Origin: Litoditis marina
Taxonomy: Eukaryota; Nematoda; Chromadorea; Rhabditida; Rhabditidae
DNA: 64,000 bases
Direction: 5' to 3'
NCBI GenBank assembly: GCA_964036275.1
Contig: OZ038437.1
Coordinates: 20,968,487 to 21,032,486, forward strand
The notes beneath the pieces were generated by a model that was not told the DNA's origin, ran no database searches, and saw only the letters and a list, made by a program, of their open reading frames with translations. The first letter of the stretch is position 1, and every line of letters begins with the position of its first letter. This document shows positions 55,101-63,127 of the stretch, piece after piece. The translations under genes and the position numbers were made by a program.

Positions 55101-57178
55101 GAATGAATGACCTCGACCAATTAGCACAATTTCCGACTGTTTTTTGATTCAGAAACCCTATTTTCAATTTTGGTGCCAATTGGCGGATAAAGTACCGTTT
55201 TGGCGCAGAATGTCGAAGAAATGTTGGTATCCAAGACGTGTTCGTCAACTATGTTCACAGTTCGGACATCTGTGAAACATTTCGCTCGTTACCCTACTTG
55301 CCTGGCGTTGTTCTAATTTGGCGCCACTGGGCGCCAGCGTTTGGCGCCAATTATAAACCATGACACCAAATTTCCAGAGAAGGCTGGGATTCACTAATCT
55401 AACCTCCGTGCGAAATTTCGGAGCATTTCATCCATGGGAACACACATTTTCCAGCTTCTTGCGCCTATTGGCGCCCGCGCCAAGCGCCAAACGAAACATG
55501 ACATCACCAAACTCCTTGGGCCGCGCTAACTTTGGGGTTTACACATGTGTGCCAAATTTCAGCCGAATTGGTCCAGTAGTTAAAAAAATAATTTTCTATG
55601 CGGACATTGGACGAGGGACGAGGGACAACGGAAATTTTCATAACGACACGACAGCATAACTTTTTTTAACCTTCTCCGATTTTCCTAATTTTTTCACACA
55701 ACATATATTCAATAGATATCTAGCTCTCTCTTTTTTTAAATTTCGAAAAATGTTTTATTTGAAGACTTTTGTGGTTTGAAAGCCAAAAATGGGTGCGCAA
55801 TGGCCAAACCAAACACAACTCACACGCAGCGCTTCGCGCTGCGCGCGATAAACGTTACACAGTCGGTCAACTTCAGCATTAATTGCCTAAATTGGCTCGG
55901 TCTCACCTCTGTTGGCTTAATTTTGGTTCGGTTTTAGAGCGAACCATCTGGTTCCGGAAGAATCGGTTTTGTGTTGTCTCGGGAAGAAGTTCACCGAGTC
56001 GTCAGAATCAAAAAAAACACAGACATGTTTGAATATCTGTGCATTCACATACTATAGTGTTCATTATTCCATGAAAGAAGGGACTGATTAAGCGAATCTC
56101 AGAACTATAAGCCCCAATTTTCTGGAATCGCCAGCGGCGTGGGCTGCAATCATTTCTCTTTGCTCATATCCTCAATCGTCTGTGACGTTTTACAACTATG
56201 CTCCAATATTTATTCCTTCGAAACATTTCAGAACAAGAAATGGATCACAATTGATGCCCCTCAGAAGCCTGGTGAAGTGAATATTCATTGTATTCTCATT
56301 CATTCATAATTATCTAATTACGAACAATACTATTGAAAAGAACTCAGTAATACTAAACTATAATCGTAATAATTCTTCTGAAACTTTGGCAGGTTGCCGA
56401 CGAGACTTGGAATGAGTGTTTTTCATAGAAGTCATATGTTTCCGCAAAGTGGTTGTGTTCGTCTTCTCTAGCAATGATGAAATTGAACAGCCTCTTACAA
56501 TGATTTATATAAGTTTGAATAGTCTTGTAAAAAACCACCTGGAATATTCAATGATTTCCCGATAATACGCACAATAGGACTTGAATCCGTTACACTTCCC
56601 ACGTGGAAGAATAGTAAAACACGAAATGTTTGATTCATAAGGAAACTTATCAACTGATACTCTAGAATTTGACGGCGAGTCGCCGGCGATATAGAGAAGT
56701 CGGCAGAGTGTCGCCGGCGGGTCGCCTGCGATCAATTTCAAGTCCTTTACAGTGAACTTTCTATATAGTAATCAGATACCTGAACTGGTAATTTTCTAAA
56801 ACTAAAAATTTTGTATCTACTTATCGTCGTCAGAAACAGCGAGAGATTTACGGCTTCATTGTTTATGTATGCACTTGTCACCTACGTAAAAACGACAAGT
56901 GTATTTATCTGATTGACACATATAATATCCAGAATCAACGACATGAAATTTATCGCAGGCGACCGGCCGGCGACGCCGGCGACTCGCCGCCAAATTCTAG
57001 AGTATTCAACTCACATTTGGTTCAAATAACTATATTCGCTTGCATGACAGACACAATTCAGAAGAGTTTATCATTCTTTTCTGTTTTCTTTGAACGCAAC
57101 ACAACATACGCCTTGGACATGGAGGAAAAAGAGGCCACTGTTTGGAATTTGGACAGCAAAGAATTCCAGAAACATTGA
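52183..57178 (+). CDS. transthyretin-like secreted protein, paralogue 5 (167 aa, 5 exons)
   Basis: Exons are 52183-52212 (E0), 52449-52589 (E1), 53876-54046 (E2), 56232-56276 (E3) and 57062-57178 (E4a, stop TGA). All joins are phase 0. The ATG used by the other copies has mutated to ATT, but an in-frame ATG 12 nt upstream gives MWCGIRLLIM-LVLVVVSISA, still a signal peptide. The body has MPPIPKDRMRITA, LKCG, KDDEIGKVWKFQSKK, KEVFVWGDSGYD and VKHNCTP. E3 is NKKWITIDAPQKPGE. E4a ends ATVWNLDSKEFQKH, identical at its tail to paralogue 3. Intron 3 (2.2 kb) holds a nested 1.9-kb element and intron 4 holds a GC-rich MITE. Its E4b (from 57661) is frameshifted. Role by family: secreted, ligand unknown. 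Confidence 0.77.
53025..53157. mobile_element. CCCATCCTGCGTCTC-ended MITE, copy 3 (diverged)
   Basis: GATCCCGGCCTCTTTATCCC at the left and GAGACGCAGTATGGGATCT at the right. The interior CGTATTTCTCGTCTCC and GAGAAATAGCG is shared with the other two copies. It lies in intron 2 of paralogue 5. Confidence 0.65.
53334..53515 (+). mobile_element. tRNA-derived SINE-like element, copy 8
   Basis: Head TATAGTCGTCGCCAACAGAG, then GGCGGGAGGGTACGGTAG and CATGTCTTCGATTCCAAAGC. Box A is eroded, box B GCTCGCAGGTTCGATTCC is intact, and the end is GCGAGAGACAGAAACT...TTGCCACCCACTGTA. It faces copy 9, 68 bp away in opposite orientation. Confidence 0.75.
53583..53778 (-). mobile_element. tRNA-derived SINE-like element, copy 9 (inverted partner of copy 8)
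   Basis: Plus reading starts ATAGTGGGTGCCAATAATA, then CTGTCTCTCGCCGGAATCG, box A complement GCGACAACCACTGCGC, and head complement CCGCTGGCAACGACTATAAC. Copies 8 and 9 form a tail-to-tail inverted pair within intron 2 of paralogue 5, ending about 100 bp before E2. Confidence 0.75.
54181..54519. mobile_element. 339-bp palindromic element (arms about 130 bp)
   Basis: Left arm 54181-54309 (AATTTGTAAAAAGTGGGGGA..., GTTCTGTTCGGTTTCACCG, GTTTGCACAACGGTTCAC) is matched in reverse complement by 54390-54519 with few differences. The unpaired centre is about 75 bp. It is nested inside the larger element. Confidence 0.85.
54738..55345 (+). repeat. tandem repeat of about 300 bp with TTGGCGCC/GGGCGCCA motifs
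   Basis: Two near-identical units contain GACCTCGACCAATTAGCACA-type, GATTCAGAAACCCTATTTTC and CATTTCGCTCGTTACCCTAC segments, at about 54745-55045 and 55050-55345. Both end in GCGCCACTGGGCGCCAGCG. A degenerate third piece follows near 55465-55500. Confidence 0.8.
56659..57004. mobile_element. GC-rich-ended MITE (346 bp), TA-flanked
   Basis: TACTCTAGAATTTGACGGCG at the left and CGCCGCCAAATTCTAGAGTA at the right are inverted, extending inward through GAGTCGCCGGCG. The interior is AT-rich. It lies in intron 4 of paralogue 5, just upstream of E4a. Confidence 0.8.
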
Positions 57179-57660
57179 AAATGGTGGGTGGTTTGGTTTT
57201 CTCCAATAAACTGTTCGAAACACAACATTTAGGCTGTTCAGTTATGCTGTGTGATAGAATAGGACAAGATTTGTCTAATCACATCACATTGTTCCAAAGT
57301 GGTGCTCCTTGACTGCTCACCAAACTTTAATGTCTCACAGATGTAGAACAGGACATCGTTATTAAGAAACCTATGAATTCAAAATGTTGGAACCACTGAA
57401 ACTAATATGAAGGAATTCGAGAAAGCTGAATCACGAATTTTACCTACTTATAACTTCCAAAAACGTGAGCCCTTGATGAATCATACTAATTTGTACCATA
57501 CACTAGGTAAGGCAGGAAGTGTGTGTACAGAATTTCCATTCATACTGACTGAAACAACATCATGTTACTATTTGACTCTATCCCAAAATAGTCTGAAAAG
57601 TTTTTGCGCTATAAAGTATTCACCCGAATTCTTAATTTACTAGATTGTGTTGTTTTTCAG

Positions 57661-57714
57661 ATTGTTATGCCCATCCGTGTCAAAACATCTGCATTTCATT
57701 TCTGTATCGAATAA
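57661..57714 (+). pseudogene. frameshifted E4b of paralogue 5
   Basis: A TTTTTCAG acceptor and the start IVMPIRV match E4b of paralogues 3 and 4. A one-base length change then shifts the frame and reaches TAA after 18 codons. If the shift is ignored, the downstream codons still resemble the E4b pattern (HFIS-x-x-NKY). E4a of this copy, 482 bp upstream, is intact. Confidence 0.5.
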
Positions 57715-59160
57715 ATATCCTCAACTTGAAGTGGTCCTCCGTTGCTTACGTGAAAGAAAATGACATTAAAGAACTGAAATCGAAAAAAGTCAAATTAACG
57801 TGAATTCGAAGTTATTCTACTCGTATTCAAGGAAGAATGAACTGTTTTTAGCGTTGATTGTTGGAGTAAATTTCAATAAATAGTTCCTAACGTTTCCACT
57901 GAGACCTTGGCGTCGTGCCAATGAAACTTTGGAGGGAAATTTTTGATAAAAACATTGCGTTCTGTGAAAAGTTTTTTTCCCGTACTTGAGCGAATTCCAC
58001 ATCAAAAACTAAACTCGTGAACGAAACAAGATGATAAATAGTAATCTCTTCCAACGACGAGAGATCTTTTGGGTTGAGCTCACGAGATACATCTCACGTG
58101 CCGTGAAAGGGGTTCAGCTGTCTCGCAGTAACATTTTTCGCAGCTTTTTTTAATTCAACTTCAACTACGCGTAAACGTCGAACATTGACAGTGTTGAAAC
58201 TTGAAGCGAAATGTAGTGGAAATTGCGTTGAAGTGGAACTAACTCACTTTCGCAGAATTTGGAACAAAAAAACATCGAAATGTTGGACGACTAGCAAAAG
58301 CAGCAAAAGTAGCAAAAGGTTACAGTGCACTCTCTCCAGAAACACAGCCTCTTTTTGAGGTTTATCAGTAGGAGATATTAAACCGCCTGACGCCATTCGT
58401 GTTTCATAACAGTTTCGATGCAATATTTGCATTCCACTGATGAATGTTTGTTTTGAAGTTTTTGTGGGATTGAAAGAAAGAATGATGATTATGAGTCAAC
58501 CCTTAAATGAAAAATATCGGGAAAGAAGTTCAATCGACCATAAGTATTAATGTTTTTCTCTTGAGACATCTGTTTCGCCAAGCCATGCGATTTGATCTGA
58601 ACACAAGAGAGCATGGAGATCTGCGTCTCGCTGACCTACATGCTCTCTCGTTTAAGATGATATCTCCGAATTGTAGTTTCTGCCGAACTGTTCATTTACT
58701 AGAGAACGTATGAAGGAGAACTCCCGCTCAGATTCCACCCTGCGTCTCTCCGTTTCCATACTATTTCGCAAGGGTTGTCTTTGACATGTATTGGAGTAGC
58801 TTTTCCCAAACAAGCGCATGCTGTGTGGCTTTCCATCTAAGATGTGTTTGTAGTTGAATCCCGTTGCATTTTTTCCAAATTCGTAAGTTCTGGCGTGTTT
58901 TGAAGATCGAACTAGAACGAAGATTTGGAGTGTAATTGAGCAATTGAATTTCATCGAAAATCCACTGAAACTGTTTTCACATTCATTGATGGATACGCTG
59001 TATAAATTCAGTTCATTTTTGTTATCTTTCAGTGTATTCTTCATTAAAAAGCAAATTTTATTTCGAGTTCATCAAAGTTGGAGTGAAATGTTTTCTTTGC
59101 TACCTTCGCTTGAATTCTCAGAATAACGTGAATCTGTTACAGAAATCCGACCAATCAATT
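57715..59160. other. spacer between paralogues 5 and 6
   Basis: 57795-57960 and 58440-58565 are homologous to the spacer after paralogue 4. 57880-58130 carries TTTCCACTGAGACCTTGGC and ATCTCACGTGCC, arms of the palindromic family at 42004. 58603-58655 is a GAGAGACGCAGAC-family hairpin. 59040-59165 is the duplicated upstream flank of paralogue 6. No gene is supported. Confidence 0.55.
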
Positions 59161-59165
59161 GAGTG

Positions 59166-59591
59166 ATGTGTTTCGGGATTCGTCTGTTAATCATGGTAAT
59201 GTATTGTTAGCACGTAGAATAACGTGAAGATATGATATACACTGGAACGTGAACACGTGAAAACACGTGAACACGCCCTATGTCCGATTATTCAGATGTT
59301 AAGCATGTGAATTTACGTAAAAGGACCCGATGCCCGTAACAGAAACGAGAGTGCTATTGCATGCTTTGAGTCGGTATTACCCTCACTTCCGCATCGGAAA
59401 AAATATATAGTTACATCACTTGAGACAAAAAACTAACACTCTACATTCAGTTCATTCTGCTGGTTGTTCTGACCTGTGCGAGAGAGATAAATCTGCCTCC
59501 GATTCCCCCGGATCAAATGAGAATTACCGCCAATTTCGCCCTGAAATGCAGCCTTCACAAAGATTACGAAGCTGAAATTCAGCTAAAAGAG
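59166..59591 (+). pseudogene. transthyretin-like paralogue 6, truncated after exon 1
   Basis: E0 59166-59195 (MCFGIRLLIM, using the same upstream in-frame ATG position as paralogue 5, with a GTAATG donor) joins E1 59451-59591 (FILLVVLTCAREINLPPIPP, then RITANF and Cys in LKCS). The frame is open and the E1 donor GTCAGT is normal. No E2 (KVWKF/HNC), E3 or E4 homologue follows before the unrelated gene at 61.9 kb. The copy is therefore broken by truncation of the duplicated unit or by later insertion, and would encode only 57 residues plus read-through. Confidence 0.65.
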
Positions 59592-59680
59592 GTCAGTTCA
59601 GTTACTTAAGAGGTTACTAAATTAAGAGAAACTAAGAAACACTATTTTGAAGTAGTCGACACTCACGATAACACTTGAAA

Positions 59681-59710
59681 CATGTGTCTTTCCTATAGGA
59701 AAGACACATG
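59681..59710. other. perfect 30-nt palindrome
   Basis: CATGTGTCTTTCCTA is followed immediately by its exact reverse complement TAGGAAAGACACATG. It lies at the point where homology of paralogue 6 to the other copies fades, so it may be the end or centre of an inserted element. Confidence 0.7.
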
Positions 59711-59711
59711 A

Positions 59712-60660
59712 CAGACTCAGACAGAACCTGGGGTAGTTAGAGGGGGACATAAGGGGGCGTGGCTTATTGGCTCAGGTTTGGCTCGAAGAATCAATGCCAA
59801 GCTCCAGTTTTTGAGTCTTCAAAGCGGCAAAACTGCAGTTTGGAGTGGATAAACGTGAATTTAGAGTGAAAAAATGAAAACTAGTGAAAAAATTAGATCT
59901 ATATGCATATATTTCCTCATAATTTGTTAAAAGATGAAAAAGTTCCATTTTTAAAATATGGGACTTAGGGGGGTACTTAGTCCGGAGTTCGTTACCGCAA
60001 GACTTGGCAACAGATTTACCACGGCTAAGTCCCATGAGAATTGTCATAGTAGGTTCACTACGACTTTAATAAGACCGCTGATTCTTTTATCTGTTTCAGT
60101 GTTTCAAGGTTAGTTCACGAAATATTGCAACAACGTGGTGTTCTATTAGTTTTACGGTCTTCAGTTTGCGTCACGTATTTGCCTCAAGGTTGAAGTTCGA
60201 ACATTTTGTGTTATTTGATATCTGTAACAGGTAACACGGTTGATATTGAAGGTTTTTTTGGCTTGAGTAACCAATCCTTCAACGAATCAGAAAAAACCTG
60301 TCAAGTTCCTTGAAAACTCGTTATTACAAATATTCCTTAAAATACTTATGTATGCTCTGAGATATAGTCATTCGAAAATCTTGGCACAATGCCAATGGGT
60401 CTCAGTGGGAATGAAACAAACTATATCAAGGAGGTATCAAGGTAAAATATAAGAGGGTGCGAGAGAGAATGCTACACCAAATATTTCAAAAATGCAGATT
60501 TCCTTTGTTCGAGTGTAAATTGTGGGCTGAGCATCGAAAATGCAGACGAAACATGGTAAAATGTAAATTCATTACTTGTGTGTGTAATTCATCGTTTTTG
60601 CACCGAAATGGCCTGGGAAATATTTATCATTTCTGAACCAAAATACATCCGATAAAATTT
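59712..60660. other. no gene seen; repeat fragments
   Basis: Contains G-run motifs (AGAGGGGGACATAAGGGGGC) and, at 60385-60425, the ATCTTGGCACAATGCCAATG and TCTCAGTGGGAATG arm of the palindromic family. Open frames are short. Confidence 0.4.
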
Positions 60661-60689
60661 TTCAGGTATTGTATTGTAAATAACTTCGT

Positions 60690-60810
60690 GATTTCGTTTT
60701 CCACATTGGTTACTTCAATCACAGAAAACAGTAAATTTAAAAGTTAGTTTAATTGATCTCGAATATTCGAAAGATTACTGTAGAAAGTTATAGATTGGTG
60801 AAATGGAGTA
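60690..60810 (+). repeat. dispersed 170-bp duplication, copy 2 of 2
   Basis: TTTCCACATTGGTTACTTC, AATCACAGAAAACAGTAAAT and GATTACTGTAGAAAGTTAT parallel 35510-35685 in the same orientation. Confidence 0.6.
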
Positions 60811-60886
60811 TACACGTTCCATCTTGCGGCTTTCACCCTCACTTCTTTCTTTGCATCTGGGTGTACAGAGCAGATAAATATAGTCG

Positions 60887-61076
60887 TTGCCAACGGAATG
60901 GCGGGAGGGTACCGTATATCTCACTTTCCGTTGTGTACGCACAAATGTCTTCGATTCCAACGCTTTCCAGTTATCTACTCGAATAGCGTAGTGGTTAGCG
61001 GCCTGCTACGAATCTTTTGCTCGCAGGTTCGAATCCAATGAGAGACAGAAATTTATGAGTTGGGCACCCACTATAA
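60887..61076 (+). mobile_element. tRNA-derived SINE-like element, copy 10 (most complete)
   Basis: Head TATAGTCGTTGCCAACGGAA, GGCGGGAGGGTACCGTATAT, TTTCCGTTGTGTACGC. Box A is GAATAGCGTAGTGGTTAGCG near 60981-61000, box B is GCAGGTTCGAATCC near 61024, and the tail is GAGAGACAGAAATTTAT...GGGCACCCACTATA. Confidence 0.8.
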
Positions 61077-61641
61077 CGTACGTTTGCGGGTTCTGGTTCT
61101 GTCTGAGTAACATGCGTACTCTGCTGTTTTTGTAGTTTGTTCTCTTTTTTAGTTGTATTTCTATAGTTCACACCATTCCTACTGAGACTCCTACAGTAAC
61201 CATACAAACTTTCCAAGGACTGTTGCCATACAGAAAATTTAGTTTATCGAAAAATTCTCTCTTAAATCCAAACATCCATAAAATTCTCCGTTTAGATGTT
61301 CTTATCAGTTTTCAGTTACTATCAGTTTCGCCCTTGTCGTTCATAACCCAATCGACTTCGAATGCATCGATTTGCTCTCAATTTTTACAAAATAAAGGAA
61401 AAAACTAATGTATTCATTACAAGTTTTCTCATTTGCTGAAAACAGCATCACTTTATAAGCAGCGTCATAAGCCGAGCAAATTTCACATCTAACCCAATTT
61501 TTGGTTTCATCACATTTTTTGTCCGTTTCATAGGTTGATAACCGAGAAAATGTCCGGAAAGGAAAAGAGAGACCGGCTGCTCTTTATTTTCATCGGATGA
61601 TTTTGTTTCAGTGTCAATTTGATACTAACAGAAATTTAGTT

Positions 61642-61745
61642 TTAGGTTGGGTTCAGGTCAGTTGCTACACCTTTCTGACGAATTTCTTTGTAGATGATTT
61701 GGGTGTTCTTTACTTGGTTCCAGTGGTCCGTTCGCACGGTCAAAC
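61642..61745 (-). other. coding-like terminal exon, gene unknown
   Basis: A TTCAG acceptor (61750-61746) is followed on the minus strand by a frame ending in TAA at 61642, with strongly coding-like codons. It reads LTVRTDHWNQVKNTQ, IIYKEIRQKG, VATDLNPT. It would need an upstream exon ending in phase 1, which was not found. A second frame here (MVILGQTISEFRFDRANG...) is also open. The family is not recognised. Confidence 0.28.
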
Positions 61746-61884
61746 CTGAATTCAGAGATCGTCTGACCCAAAATAACCATGACTTTCACTGGCACATCAA
61801 TTCACGCTATCTGTCTAATTGTTTTTTGAACTAATAAAGATAATCTCAGGTTATCTTTATGCCTCAGGTGAAAATTTGCTCAAA

Positions 61885-63127
61885 ATGGCTGAGCTCAATG
61901 TAGATGAATGCGATCATTTGATTGGAATTTGGAAGATTTGTGTGAAATGCGAAACCAACATCTCAGAAACACATTGTGAGTATTTATTCGAACAGCAATT
62001 TTTCATTTTCTCAAAATGAAAAACACAACATTCTTTCAAATTTGTTTTTTCTTGGGCACTGGCACACTTTGTGAGAGAAAACTTATAATTATTCCAGTTT
62101 GAATGTTAAATACAAAAAACTTACAGAACATTACCGAAACGAAAAACTTTTTTTCCAGTCAAACATTGCTTTTTTCGAACAAAATTTCATGACGATCCTA
62201 ACTTGTCCAAACATGAATGAAATTTGAATTTAGAGATTCCAAAAACATTGCTGATTGCGTTTTTGGAACTGACACAATTAAAGTATCTGAAAAATGAATC
62301 ATGACCACCAATTCGTGAGTTTAAGCCATAATGAACTTTGTTGGACGAAAATTAATTTCGCAACTCGAACGATATTAATTACAAATTATGAGTTTCTACA
62401 CGAACATTTCTCTGTCGTCCAAGTTAACACCTTAGAAAATATCTATATGTTCGAATCTGCATAATAATGTCATTGTCACAGGGGGGTATATCTATGGCTG
62501 CAAGTGTCTCTACCATCACAATTGTCCCGTCCCTCGTGTACGGGAAAACCACTCTTGCTCTCTGGAATTCAGTGAGTCATTCAGTTTAATAACTATTATG
62601 CAAATTGGAGTGAGACTAGAATTAGCTATGAGTCAGAAAAAATAAGAAATTACACATAGAAACGATAATGGAGGTCCCTCTTTATGGTAATTTAATTGCA
62701 AACAGCCTTTTTTCAATTGCTTGGAGAAGCTCTGAAAACGATGTATTTTTACTATAAAACTGGGTGTTAACTGACTAGTTTATTCAATATGCATATGCGA
62801 AACCACGATGATTTCACTAATTCAAGCATAAACTTAAATGTTACTTTTCTAATTTATATGAAACTTTTTTCAGAGCAACAATTGATAACCAACTATGTGA
62901 AGAAAATATTTTCTACTGGTGGGTGACAATAATACTTTTTTTTGACCCAAAGTTCATCAAGTACATTTCTTTAAATGAGCTTTGTATCTTTTGACTGTAT
63001 CTCAATGTTTTTGAATAAATATAGACAATCATAACTTTGTTTACAAAGTTTTAATTAATTTTCAGACGACGTAAGACGCGCGTATAGAAGATACATGGAA
63101 AACAATTATCTCAGTCTCATAAATCAA
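61885..63127 (+). CDS. Cys/His-rich (RING-like) protein, 5' part, runs past window edge
   Basis: Exons are 61885-61975, 62482-62571, 62874-62918 and 63066-63127. Phases match (1, 1, 1, 0) and the last donor is GTAAGT, so more exons lie beyond or to the right. The 96 visible residues start MAELNVDECDHLIG. They include C19-x2-C22 (ICVKC) and C37-x-C39-x2-H42-x2-C45 (GCKCLYHHNC), plus C56. This spacing recalls the first two ligand pairs of RING-type zinc fingers, with Cys in place of the usual first His, but the final C-x2-C pair is not visible. A basic helical stretch (DDVRRAYRRYMENNY) follows. In the third intron-exon join the alternative frame reaches a stop, which fixes the frame used here. 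A CCTCAG site 18 nt before the ATG could accept a spliced leader. A ubiquitin-ligase role would be inference. Confidence 0.6.

Larger units (their letters stand above)
54061..55998. mobile_element. 1.94-kb element with TTCCCGAACC/GGTTCGG ends in intron 3 of paralogue 5
   Basis: The left end (54063-54150: TCTTTCCGAACCGACTCTTCCC, then ACCGAACCGCTTC and GGTTCGGTAAAAACCG) is mirrored at 55915-55998 (TTTTGGTTCGGTTTTAGAGC, GGTTCCGGAAGAATCGG, TCGGGAAGAAG). The match is imperfect. The interior holds a palindromic element and a TTGGCGCC tandem array, listed separately. Near 55550-55600 the phrase CAAATTTCAGCCGAATTGG followed by TCCAGTAG recalls 3' regions of some non-LTR elements, but no coding sequence supports that. 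Confidence 0.55.
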
